Positions 7,144 through 14,732 of a stretch of DNA of 17,412 bases are shown piece after piece. Source of the DNA: a bacterium (lineage in GTDB: Bacteria; JALSQH01). Below the pieces are notes generated by a model that saw only the letters and a program-made list of their open reading frames with translations, searched no databases and was not told the DNA's origin. The position numbers and the translations under genes are program-made. The stretch spans positions 1-17,412 of the forward strand of contig JALSQH010000051.1 in the NCBI GenBank assembly GCA_026985515.1, given 5' to 3'. Within the stretch, counting starts at the first letter, position 1, and every line of letters begins with the position of its first letter.

Positions 7144-8128
7144 CGGCAAGCTCCTTTAAAACAACCGCTCTGTTTCGCAGAATTTCTGTACATCCATTAA
7201 CATCACCCTTCTCAAGCCAGATGGATCCGATACAGGGACTGCAATAGGGGAGAAGGGGGCAACTGCCACATCTGTAATCTTTTATCCTTTTCCCCCTCAG
7301 GCTTTTAAAAACTTCGGATTTCTTCCATATCTCAACAATGCTTTTCTCTCTTATATTTCCCGCAAGGAGTCTGAGCTGAACGCAGGGATAAACATCTCCA
7401 TATGGTGAAATGGCCATCGTGGAAAGACCCGCATTGCATATATATTCATTTACATCCCTCTGAGGGAAAATGTAGGGCCTATCCTTAACAAGGGAGTAAA
7501 ATTCTCTCAATTGATAAAGATCAAGTCTCAACTTCAAGGGATCAATGGATAGATCATCCTTTGGAGTAATAACAACGTCATAATAGAAATTAGCATCAAG
7601 AGAATGGACAAGCTCCTTTACAGACACCACATCCCTGTAGTTGGGCTTCATGGCGATGAATTTAAGATTAACCTTTATATTGTGCTTTCTGAGAAATTTC
7701 ACTGCTCTGACAAGATGGTCAAAAGAACCTCTAACCCCTGTTATTGAATCGTGCAATTCGCTTCTGCTTCCATAGATGCTGAGTTCCACTTCAAGAATGT
7801 TTAATTGCGACAGGAAATGTGCGAAATCTTCATCAATATAATATCCAGCGGTAAAGAGTCTTATTGCAAATTCCTTCTCACTCATCATTTCAAGAAGATC
7901 TCTTATATCCCTCCTTACAAGAGGTTCACCTCCCGTAACTGTCAGAATAAGAGTACCAAGGGTATTAAGGTCATCAAGAAGGTGAGAATATTCCTCAAAA
8001 GTTAATTCATTTTCTCCTCTGTTAACCACATAGCAATGGATGCATTTCAAATTGCATCTGTAGGTAACCTCCAGGACAACATTTGCCGGGATGCCCGCTT
8101 TTATATATGTATCGTAGAGCTTTTTCAC
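7133..8128 (-). CDS. Radical SAM/SPASM peptide-modifying enzyme (PqqE-like)
   Basis: The 331-residue protein opens with the radical SAM cluster motif CNLKCIHC (C25, C29, C32), followed by GGEP at 66-69. Its C-terminal SPASM-type region has seven cysteines: C231, C249 (in SPYGDVYPC), C287, C290, C296, C299 and C313, enough for two auxiliary [4Fe-4S] clusters. Proteins of this design cross-link or otherwise modify ribosomally made peptides (PqqE, sactipeptide and other RiPP maturases) or act as anaerobic sulfatase maturases. The adjacent PqqD-like gene favours a peptide substrate. The start is GTG, overlapping the pqqD-like stop as GTGA, so the two are almost certainly co-translated. A purine-rich GAGAGGG lies a little upstream. 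The substrate is unknown. Confidence 0.92.
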   Translation of the reverse strand: MKKLYDTYIKAGIPANVVLEVTYRCNLKCIHCYVVNRGENELTFEEYSHLLDDLNTLGTLILTVTGGEPLVRRDIRDLLEMMSEKEFAIRLFTAGYYIDEDFAHFLSQLNILEVELSIYGSRSELHDSITGVRGSFDHLVRAVKFLRKHNIKVNLKFIAMKPNYRDVVSVKELVHSLDANFYYDVVITPKDDLSIDPLKLRLDLYQLREFYSLVKDRPYIFPQRDVNEYICNAGLSTMAISPYGDVYPCVQLRLLAGNIREKSIVEIWKKSEVFKSLRGKRIKDYRCGSCPLLPYCSPCIGSIWLEKGDVNGCTEILRNRAVVLKELADEK

Positions 8129-8397
8129 TTAACCCTCTCTATTAGACCCGCTTCCAGCAACTGTGTTAAAAATTCCTCAACATCTCCCTCTGCATCTTCT
8201 TCTGAAACCTCGTATTGCTCCACCAACATTCTGATAATTTCAGCAACACTCCTTCTGCCATCTATCAGATCCCAGATCTCACCCCCCACCTCATTAAGGG
8301 TCAAAACCTCCCCTTCCCTTGTATCTACAAGGATATACTCATCAAGGATCTTCCTGTGAACCACCCCCTTTTTTCTTCTGTAGATCTCTTCCCTCAC
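8125..8397 (-). CDS. PqqD-like RiPP recognition element protein
   Basis: A stand-alone 90-residue PqqD-family protein. The hallmark winged-helix pattern is clear: VVHRKI near 12-17, a strand pair around REGEVLTLNEVGGEIWDLIDG (28-47), SVAEIIRMLVEQY, and a closing FLTQLLEAGLI helix. PqqD proteins bind the leader of a precursor peptide and present it to the radical SAM enzyme; related ones occur with HprK-like kinases in systems named HPr-rel-A. The start is GTG with a strong AAAGGAGGT seven bases upstream, overlapping the kinase stop as GTGA. The small size and high-quality SD suggest it is made in excess over its neighbours. Confidence 0.92.
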   Translation of the reverse strand: MREEIYRRKKGVVHRKILDEYILVDTREGEVLTLNEVGGEIWDLIDGRRSVAEIIRMLVEQYEVSEEDAEGDVEEFLTQLLEAGLIERVK

Positions 8398-9215
8398 AAT
8401 AAAACCTCCTTTACACTCCCATCTTTTCTGAACCTGAGTATATAAAATTCCACCCTTTCCAGCAAAGAGTTTATCCTTTCAACAAGTAAATCAACCATTT
8501 CATCATCGCTGTTTACAAAAGGAGAATTGGCAAAAAGTTTGGCAACTGCATATCCACGCTCCACAGGAACAATTTCATTTTTATCAGATTTTATTAGAAA
8601 AAAAACTCTCACGAGTCTGGTACCTGTTTGCCTCCCCACCCATATCGTCTCCTCGCCCCTGAAAGGCGTTGATAAGATCTGAGTATCCTCTTTGGAAAGA
8701 TCAACGGCCACCAGATCATCACTGTAAATCTCTCCATAATTTCTCAGTAGCCGTGATATGGTTGACTTTCCAGCACCCGACTGCCCCACAAATAGAAATC
8801 CCTTCCCTCCCAGTTCCATTCCTGCGGAATGGAGTAATAAAGCCTCATTGAGAAGAAGATAGTAAGAAAAATAGACTCTGAAAAAATTTTCCATCAGGCT
8901 AACAGACAGGTTTGCCGCGACTTTTACCTCTCCACTAAAGGTGGTTAGATCAAAATCCCCCTTTAATCCCGTGGAAGCAACAGTGACCAGAGAACCATCT
9001 CTTTCAATATCAAGTGGCAAAAGTCCCCTTACAGTTTTAAAACTCAAGTCCCCACTCTTCTCAATAAAAATTTCACCGGCGGCCTGTCCCTCCTTCAACT
9101 CTGAAATAAAACTCCTGTATGTTCTCACAAAAAGATCAATAGTTTCTTCATCTGAAAAAACATTAACCCCGAATCTGCCAAAGCCAAAGGTAATGGCTCT
9201 ACTTTTCCGAGACAA
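8394..9215 (-). CDS. HprK-like P-loop kinase
   Basis: About 273 residues with an HPr kinase/phosphorylase-like C-terminal domain. The family marks are LLLHSAG (H129), a Walker A GQSGAGKST at 144-152, and a YSDDL motif with D166/D167. The first ~105 residues are not recognisable. It is not a classical HprK: the N-terminal HprK domain and typical signature are absent, and the protein groups by context with tailoring kinases. In paeninodin-type lasso peptide clusters an HprK-like kinase phosphorylates a serine of the peptide next to a nucleotidyltransferase; HprK-related kinases with PqqD partners also occur near exosortase genes. The start was placed at TTG 9215, eight bases after GGAGG; a TTG at 9221 is only two bases from it. 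The gene overlaps the nucleotidyltransferase by 17 bases. The substrate is unknown. Confidence 0.85.
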   Translation of the reverse strand: MSRKSRAITFGFGRFGVNVFSDEETIDLFVRTYRSFISELKEGQAAGEIFIEKSGDLSFKTVRGLLPLDIERDGSLVTVASTGLKGDFDLTTFSGEVKVAANLSVSLMENFFRVYFSYYLLLNEALLLHSAGMELGGKGFLFVGQSGAGKSTISRLLRNYGEIYSDDLVAVDLSKEDTQILSTPFRGEETIWVGRQTGTRLVRVFFLIKSDKNEIVPVERGYAVAKLFANSPFVNSDDEMVDLLVERINSLLERVEFYILRFRKDGSVKEVLL

Positions 9216-10185
9216 GATCAATCCCTCCCAGAACCAGGTAGGCTCCCGTGAACAATATCTTGTTCAGCGGCTTTCCTATGGTACTCAGAGCGTAACTGTA
9301 CCTCTGGAAACCTGAAAACTTCTCCTCCCTGAAAAACTCAATATCAAAAATCCTGCCGGTGATCTTTGTTTTCACATTAACACCAAGCAGTTCATTCATG
9401 AGATAAACAACTGTGGAAAATCCTCTTTCTACCCCTGCCTTTTTCACCTGAAATTCAATGTAATCCATATCCAGATTGCTCATATAAAGGTAGTAGAGAT
9501 CCATCAATCCCGAAAGAGGAAGTGTAAAGGCATCTTTAATGAGATGAATAACTGTTATAACAAATTGATCTTCGGGAGATGGATAAAAAAAGAACTCATT
9601 AACTCTGTGTGCCCTCTTCCATATTTCACTCTCATCAAGGGTGTATCTGAATCTCTGGAACAACCTGTAGTGGATATCGATCAACTTCCACTTATCAGGT
9701 CCTCTGAATGTAATCTCAGCCCCGATTCTCTCAAGAAAGTTCCTTCCAGTTTTTACGATTACAAATCCATTTTCAAGCATTTTATTACTCAATCTTACCC
9801 TGTCCTCCCCTTTTATCAGGAAGTCATAATCTCCCATTAACCTCAGAAGAGGATCGGGATAAAACCTTCTTGTGTAAATTCCTTTAAATGCCATCACAGG
9901 AACCTGAATCTGGTTGAAAAAATTGTTCAGATATGTGACCTGCTCCCCTGTAAAGAGATAATCTGCCCCAGCCATCACAAAATCCCTGTACAGCCCCCTT
10001 TTGACCCTTTCATCCAGGGAATTAAGAAGCTGTGATCTCTTCAGATAGTAAAAAAGAAGTGGTGATAAATTGGCTCTGGAGGCAAAAGATGCCTGCTCAA
10101 GTGTGACTTCACTTTCAAGTCTCCCATATTCAATAAGAGAAGCAAGGTTTCTGAAAAAAGAATTTGAAACTGGAGGGATTCTCAT
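9199..10185 (-). CDS. NTP_transf_5-type nucleotidyltransferase family protein
   Basis: The 328-residue protein has the core of this nucleotidyltransferase family: FKGI at 100-103, then YPDPLLRLMGDYDFLIK at 109-125 with the two acidic residues D119 and D121, and later IDIHYRL at 169-175. The family sits in the Pol-beta-like superfamily and often accompanies HprK-like kinases, lasso peptide genes and polysaccharide/exosortase loci; its chemistry is poorly known. The ATG overlaps the MBL gene's stop as ATGA and has AAAGGTGA upstream. The C-terminal ~150 residues look helical. By order it is the first gene of the cassette, so it may act with the kinase on one substrate (inference). Confidence 0.85.
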   Translation of the reverse strand: MRIPPVSNSFFRNLASLIEYGRLESEVTLEQASFASRANLSPLLFYYLKRSQLLNSLDERVKRGLYRDFVMAGADYLFTGEQVTYLNNFFNQIQVPVMAFKGIYTRRFYPDPLLRLMGDYDFLIKGEDRVRLSNKMLENGFVIVKTGRNFLERIGAEITFRGPDKWKLIDIHYRLFQRFRYTLDESEIWKRAHRVNEFFFYPSPEDQFVITVIHLIKDAFTLPLSGLMDLYYLYMSNLDMDYIEFQVKKAGVERGFSTVVYLMNELLGVNVKTKITGRIFDIEFFREEKFSGFQRYSYALSTIGKPLNKILFTGAYLVLGGIDLVSEK

Positions 10186-11006
10186 TTTTCACCTTTCAGC
10201 AGTTCATACGTTGTCTTCGAAGTTTGAAAAACCCTTCCCTCTTTCTTCAACTTATCAAGATGAGCCAGGACAGTTAGTCGGGCAAAGGGTACTACATGCT
10301 CAGGAAGATCCTCCTTATCGTAAACATAATCTGTTATTTCTTCAATGCTCTTTTTACCACTCTCAATGGCTTTAATAATCTGTTTCTCCCTCTCAAGCCT
10401 GTGGGCAATATATTCATCTATTTTTTCACCGGGGTTTGCAATCTCTTCTCCATGACCGGAGTATATTACCCTTATATCAAGTCCCCTGAGCATCTTTAAG
10501 GTCTCCATGTAAACCTTCATATCTCCCTCAGGGGGTCCCACCCATGGGGTACCCTTACTTAGAATGGTGTCACCTGAAAAGAGGATCTTCTCTTCCTCAA
10601 CATAAGGGGAAATATGTCCCCTCGTATGTCCCGGAGTGTGGCACAACCTGACTGTAAATCCTCTGAAAAAGAGCCTCAACCCCTCTTTTACCCTGAAAAC
10701 AGCATCTTCAATTTCAAATTTAAAACTGGGAGGAACCTTTTCATCTCTGTGAAGAAAAATTTTAACACCAAGTTCTCTTAAAAATGGAATTCCACCCGCG
10801 TGATCTTCATGGAGATGGGTGATAAAAGCAGCCTTTAAATTCCACTTTCGTGCAATGGCTTCTATCAACTTCTTCGTCTCTTCTGAGTAAAAACCACTAT
10901 CTATGAGTACAGCTTCCCCCTCGCTCTCAATCAGGTAAAAATTGGCTTCAGGTTCTAAAGAGAGATCCCCACCTGAAACGACAAATCTTTCAACCTTAAT
11001 TGCCAT
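10182..11006 (-). CDS. MBL-fold metallohydrolase with C-terminal winged helix (LACTB2-like)
   Basis: A 274-residue metallo-beta-lactamase-fold hydrolase. The metal set is complete: THLHEDH (H64, H66, D68, H69), TPGHT (H127), SGDT (D146) and SGHG (H185). From about 195 the protein continues into a winged-helix-like tail containing FARLTVLAHLDKLKKEGRV, the layout of LACTB2-type proteins. LACTB2 relatives act as RNA endonucleases or on small thioesters and polyketide intermediates; which applies here is open. No signal peptide is seen. It overlaps the preceding gene by 11 bases and the nucleotidyltransferase by 4. Its place directly before the cassette makes a joint role possible, but it could equally be an independent housekeeping gene. 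Confidence 0.92.
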   Translation of the reverse strand: MAIKVERFVVSGGDLSLEPEANFYLIESEGEAVLIDSGFYSEETKKLIEAIARKWNLKAAFITHLHEDHAGGIPFLRELGVKIFLHRDEKVPPSFKFEIEDAVFRVKEGLRLFFRGFTVRLCHTPGHTRGHISPYVEEEKILFSGDTILSKGTPWVGPPEGDMKVYMETLKMLRGLDIRVIYSGHGEEIANPGEKIDEYIAHRLEREKQIIKAIESGKKSIEEITDYVYDKEDLPEHVVPFARLTVLAHLDKLKKEGRVFQTSKTTYELLKGEK

Positions 11007-11664
11007 CCTTTTTCTTGCTTTTCCTCTTCTTCTCCAGTTCCTTCCTCTCTATGAAAGGCAGCAGATAAGACCAGACAAGTTTAACTTCTTCCCTGTTCCG
11101 GAGGATTATGTAAACCTTTTCAAAAACGAAGTTATCAAGGGCTCTCAGAACTGCTCTGAGGGAATCCTCAATTGGTATAAAATTGTAAAAGGCACCCAGC
11201 AACCTCAACCTTATCTTTTTAACATCGTTTTTCTTCATAATTGAAAACGCCTTCATATAGGCACTCACCAATTTTCTGTAGGAGTAAAAATTACCTTCAG
11301 GCTCATTTATCATATCAAAAACCACTATCCTGACCTTTAAAGGATCAAATATTGTGGGTGGGGTGTCTCGATCCCCCCTTCTGCCTTCAATGTACGCATC
11401 ACCAAGCTCATATGCCCTTACAGAAAAAACATCTCCGGCAAAATCTTCAAAATCCTCATCATCAAAAATATCTTCCTTCAAGATGTAACTGTTCTCCTCC
11501 GGTGTCATTATTCCAAGGGAATCCTGTTCAAGAATTATTCCATCAGCCTTGATACTCTGCTCATCCTCATATGAAAGGGCAAGTAGATTATCACCAAAAA
11601 CCACCTCCACATTCTTATCAAAGTATCTTTGACGATACTTTTCAAAGTCAACAATTTTACCCAT
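10996..11664 (-). CDS. Uncharacterised protein, possibly macro-domain-like
   Basis: I do not recognise this 222-residue protein outright. The order of elements from about 85 on resembles a macro domain: ELGDAYIEGR (like the loop before the second ligand strand), KVRIVVFDM (a 'VIHAV'-like strand), a long helix with YRKLVSAYMKAFSIMKK, the strand IRLRLLGAF, PIEDSLRAVLRALDNF, and a last strand KVYIIL. The usual ADP-ribose-binding glycine loop is not seen, so binding may be altered or lost. Residues 52-80 are very acidic, and the tail from 207 is very basic (KKRKSKKK). The ATG at 11664 has GGGGAG about seven bases upstream. It lies 17 bases after the lipoprotein gene and overlaps the MBL gene, so it is in the same operon. 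Confidence 0.6.
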   Translation of the reverse strand: MGKIVDFEKYRQRYFDKNVEVVFGDNLLALSYEDEQSIKADGIILEQDSLGIMTPEENSYILKEDIFDDEDFEDFAGDVFSVRAYELGDAYIEGRRGDRDTPPTIFDPLKVRIVVFDMINEPEGNFYSYRKLVSAYMKAFSIMKKNDVKKIRLRLLGAFYNFIPIEDSLRAVLRALDNFVFEKVYIILRNREEVKLVWSYLLPFIERKELEKKRKSKKKDGN

Positions 11665-11681
11665 TTTCACACTCCCCGAAA

Positions 11682-12509
11682 TTATTTCTCAACCTTTTGA
11701 ATCAAAACCCTGTCACCAAGGGGAAGGTCATAAAAATCACACCTCATTAAACCTCTTTCCTTCTCAATTTTAAGCACATCACACTCTCCGTTCTCCAGTT
11801 TCATCCTTTCACCCTTCTTTAATAGTGCAATTTCTATGCCTTTTTTTACCGATATTTTTCTCATAGAAGGTGCCATATCCCAGATTATATCCTCAATCAG
11901 GAGTGAAGTTCCATCCACCGAAATCTCAAGATTTTTAGTTGCAATAAATCTGATGGAAATATTCCCCTTCCTCTCAACAGAACCTGATGTGGATGACACA
12001 GCAGTTAGCTTTAACTTAAAAAATTTGTCACCTATTTCCCTGTTCATACTCAGAGTTATCAGTTTACCATTCACCTTCAGTATAAACTGCTCAGGTGAGA
12101 GAGAAGCAGCCATAAGGGCAACTTTGCTGAGTTTCAGAGGTAACTGTGAAGGTGAGCATATCCCCAGAGTCACATTGGAATTAAGCGGATCTGACGAATC
12201 AACATCCAGAACCACCAGTGCATTTCTGGAATCAAGTATGTAGTAATCGTACAGATCAAGATTAACCTTTCTGTAATCACTTCTGCCCCTTATTCCAATT
12301 TCAACTCTCCCATAAATCCCGCTTCCAGGTGGATAAATCTTCAGGATTGCAACGGTGAAATTTCCCACTTTAAAGTTATCGCCGGTGAAATACATATCTT
12401 TGGTGGTGAAATGTATATTCAGAATGGCTTTTCTGTATCGCTCAATATCAAATCTGTGGGAAACACATCCAGAGAGAAGAATCAGTAGAGTGAGGACGAC
12501 CTTCTTCAT
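11682..12509 (-). CDS. Lipoprotein of unknown function
   Basis: A 275-residue predicted lipoprotein. The N terminus MKKVVLTLLILLSGC is a type II signal peptide with cysteine C15 as the lipidation site; the next residue is valine, not aspartate, so in a diderm it would tend to go to the outer membrane. The rest alternates hydrophobic and polar residues, suggesting beta-rich structure, with no motif I know. Two later cysteine-containing spots (GECDVL and RCDFYDL) may pair. The ATG at 12509 was chosen because the lipobox follows at once; the frame stays open another 53 codons upstream but that part covers the promoter. No SD is present, in keeping with a nearly leaderless mRNA. It is the first gene of the long left operon. 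Confidence 0.85.
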   Translation of the reverse strand: MKKVVLTLLILLSGCVSHRFDIERYRKAILNIHFTTKDMYFTGDNFKVGNFTVAILKIYPPGSGIYGRVEIGIRGRSDYRKVNLDLYDYYILDSRNALVVLDVDSSDPLNSNVTLGICSPSQLPLKLSKVALMAASLSPEQFILKVNGKLITLSMNREIGDKFFKLKLTAVSSTSGSVERKGNISIRFIATKNLEISVDGTSLLIEDIIWDMAPSMRKISVKKGIEIALLKKGERMKLENGECDVLKIEKERGLMRCDFYDLPLGDRVLIQKVEK

Positions 12510-12516
12510 TTCTTTA

Positions 12517-12544
12517 ATTATACCACATTTCCTTCTGTTTCCAA
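12517..12544 (-). promoter_or_regulatory. Sigma70-type promoter of the left operon, near-leaderless
   Basis: On the minus strand a perfect TATAAT (12522-12517) lies 16 bases after TTGGAA (12544-12539, 4 of 6 to TTGACA). The -10 ends only seven bases before the lipoprotein ATG at 12509, so the predicted transcription start is about 12510. No SD stands before this ATG, unlike nearly every other gene in the window. Confidence 0.6.
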
Positions 12545-12584
12545 CTGGCATAAAAGGAAGTTTACAGGTAATATAAATGGGAAG

Positions 12585-13898
12585 ATGGACAAAAAAGATA
12601 GAATAGTGGTTATCCTGTTTTATCTCCTTCTTGCGGTAAATCTTATCCTCTTTGGAGGTCCCCATCATGCAACAAGAGTGATTTCTCTAATTATCTCCCT
12701 TTTCATCTTTGGATTTATACGATTCAGGAAACAGGTCAAAGGAGGGTGGCTCTGGACAGGTCTTATTATCATATCTATTTTTCAACTGATCCCCCTCCCG
12801 GAACAAATTTTGAAAATTATATCTCCTGCTACCTACACTCTCAGAATCCTGCCCCTCCATCAGACTGGATTATCCCTTGAAACATTATGGAGGCCCATCT
12901 CTGCTGCACCTGTTGAAACCATGTTTTTTCTATCAACAATCTTCACAGCCAGTATCATATACATGGTTTCCTATCTATTTATACCTGGAAGCATCTCATC
13001 TCTTCAGCGATTCTTTAAGTTCCTGTTTGCACAGTCAATTTTCATCATTCTGGCAGAAATAATTAACAAGTTCTCCGGTACACACAGGATTTACGGCTTT
13101 ACCCTTGAGAGGAAATCACCCTTTGGTGAGTTTATAAATCCCAATTTCGCCGCCACCGTAATGGCAATGTCTCTGCTCGTATTTCTCAACTTTTCTCTCA
13201 ACAGAAGCAAAAAGGAAAATAAAATTACAGGCATACTCCTTTCAGGAATAATTTATGCGGGAATAATACTCACCCTATCCAGAAGCGTGATCATCTACAC
13301 ATCCCTGCTGGTTATTTTTCTGATAATTTCAAACATACAGCCAGAGGGTAACAGAAGGGAAAAAATTATCATCTCATTACTTATTCTTCTTGTCATCCTT
13401 TACGACATCTTTAACCTTGATTTAACTCCTCTTATTAAAAAATTTGATGTTCTGTCTCTCTCACTCAGAGCAAGAAAGGAATTGATCAACTCCACTGCAA
13501 AAATTTTTCTTCACTCACCGGTCACTGGAATAGGCTTTGGAGGAATGTATGAAGCCTTCCACTTCTTCACAATTCCCATGAGGCTCTCAATCCCATACGA
13601 TGATTTTGATCTTTTGCAGATACTTGCAGAGGGAGGGATAATCTCCTTTATTCTTGTAACTGGATTCATCTGGTGGAACTACAAAATTGAAAGGGAAAAG
13701 AGGAGTAAACTCCCTGAAATTTATCAACATTATATTATAGGTCTTGACCTCGCACTGATTCTGTTTCTACTCCACTCCTTCTTTGCCTATGTTTTCTTCT
13801 TTCCATACACTCACTTCATGATGGCATCAATTCTGGGAGTGAGAAATGGAATACTTTTCAGAAAATTCAGAAGAAAAAATTCATGGAAACGAATATGA
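12585..13898 (+). CDS. O-antigen ligase/polymerase family membrane protein (Wzy_C type)
   Basis: The only plus-strand gene: 437 residues, very hydrophobic, with about ten to twelve membrane helices. Family features are the loop GEFINPNFAATVMAM at 181-195 (the 'NPN' region before a helix), LTLSRS at 229-234, a soluble stretch with HSPVTGIGFGGMYEAF at 310-325, DLLQILAEGG at 342-351 and HSFFAYVFFFP at 397-407. Such proteins join O-antigen or other glycans to lipid A-core, polymerise polysaccharide repeat units, or glycosylate pilin; which it does cannot be told. The ATG at 12585 has only a poorly spaced GGGAAG. A TATAAA at 12572-12577 lies seven bases before the ATG, without a good -35. No other polysaccharide gene is nearby. 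Its end overlaps the convergent TPR gene by 18 bases. Confidence 0.88.
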   Translation: MDKKDRIVVILFYLLLAVNLILFGGPHHATRVISLIISLFIFGFIRFRKQVKGGWLWTGLIIISIFQLIPLPEQILKIISPATYTLRILPLHQTGLSLETLWRPISAAPVETMFFLSTIFTASIIYMVSYLFIPGSISSLQRFFKFLFAQSIFIILAEIINKFSGTHRIYGFTLERKSPFGEFINPNFAATVMAMSLLVFLNFSLNRSKKENKITGILLSGIIYAGIILTLSRSVIIYTSLLVIFLIISNIQPEGNRREKIIISLLILLVILYDIFNLDLTPLIKKFDVLSLSLRARKELINSTAKIFLHSPVTGIGFGGMYEAFHFFTIPMRLSIPYDDFDLLQILAEGGIISFILVTGFIWWNYKIEREKRSKLPEIYQHYIIGLDLALILFLLHSFFAYVFFFPYTHFMMASILGVRNGILFRKFRRKNSWKRI

Positions 13899-14732
13899 AA
13901 TCTGCAACTGATTCAGCATCTCTCTCCTGAATCTGCTCCTGTAATAGTAGTTATACCTCTTTGCGGACAGTACAGCCCCATATATGTTACCAAGGTAAAA
14001 ACCCATACCAATAAAACCCCAGAAGCCAGCCTCAGCGTAACCATAATGGGGAATCATCTCAGCCTTTCTTATAGCCTGATAGGTTAAAAAGGCAAAAATG
14101 GCATTGACCACAAATGACATTCCAGCCTCACCATAGTGGGAAGTGTACACCTGACCGGCACCAGGCAGAAGAGCAGAGAGCACTCCAGCAAGAAGAGGGG
14201 ATCTGTACGGTAATTTTTCAGGGAAGTTCTTCATTAAACTAAAAACCTTCTTCTTATCTTCACCAGATACCTCATCAGCGTAACTCCTCAAAAATTTCAA
14301 ACCATCTCTGTCAAACTGCATCATCTTACTTATACCAACAAGAAAATTCCTCCTCCTGTCTCTGAGTCTTCCCCAGAGATACTCAGCCATTGAGTAATTC
14401 CCTCTGATGAAAAAGAGGCGACCTCTGAGATAGATCAACCTCTCTTCACTGCAGTAACTTTTCCCTCTATCATACTCCCTGAGCGCCTCTTCATAATAAC
14501 CTGCCCTGATGAAAGACTCTGCACTTTTTGTTAAAAGCCTGCATCTATCTCTATCGCTAACGGCGTCAAAGAAAGCCATATAATACATGGTTATAGCCCT
14601 GTAGTACTCGCCATTTTTGAAAAACTGATCTCCATAAAATTCCCACCTTTCACCAGCATGGAGAGATATTGAAACTGCAAGCGAAAAAAATATGAGCAAA
14701 AATTTTCCATTTATTTCCAGAAATCGCTCCAT
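13881..14732 (-). CDS. TPR-repeat membrane protein with C-terminal hydrophobic domain
   Basis: A 283-residue envelope protein. Residues 10-26 form a signal segment ending near AGE. From about 30 to 125 come TPR-like helix pairs (GDQFFKNGEYYRAITMYYMAF, AESFIRAGYYEEALREYDRG, GRLFFIRGNYSMAEYLWGRL). After a linker, three hydrophobic segments follow: about 179-197 with LLAGVLSALLPGAGQVY, 205-222, and 234-256. The 'LPGAGQVY' segment is typical of small TM2/DUF5683-like domains. The ATG overlaps the YidD-like gene by 22 bases, with GAGGG seven bases upstream. Function is unknown; the pairing suggests both act together at the envelope, perhaps in membrane protein assembly (inference). Confidence 0.75.
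   Translation of the reverse strand: MERFLEINGKFLLIFFSLAVSISLHAGERWEFYGDQFFKNGEYYRAITMYYMAFFDAVSDRDRCRLLTKSAESFIRAGYYEEALREYDRGKSYCSEERLIYLRGRLFFIRGNYSMAEYLWGRLRDRRRNFLVGISKMMQFDRDGLKFLRSYADEVSGEDKKKVFSLMKNFPEKLPYRSPLLAGVLSALLPGAGQVYTSHYGEAGMSFVVNAIFAFLTYQAIRKAEMIPHYGYAEAGFWGFIGMGFYLGNIYGAVLSAKRYNYYYRSRFRREMLNQLQISYSFP

Noticed and set aside
8394-9215. Classical HPr kinase/phosphorylase of carbon control
   Set aside because: The usual N-terminal HprK domain is not seen, and the gene sits with a PqqD-like gene and a nucleotidyltransferase rather than with ptsH or lgt.
7133-10185. A pyrroloquinoline quinone (PQQ) biosynthesis locus
   Set aside because: Only PqqD- and PqqE-like genes are present; there is no pqqA precursor with the Glu-Tyr motif, and no pqqC or pqqF. 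The MBL protein has a LACTB2-like tail unlike PqqB.
12510-12668. N-terminal extension of 53 residues on the lipoprotein
   Set aside because: It covers the TATAAT promoter and would bury the type II signal peptide and lipobox inside the protein.
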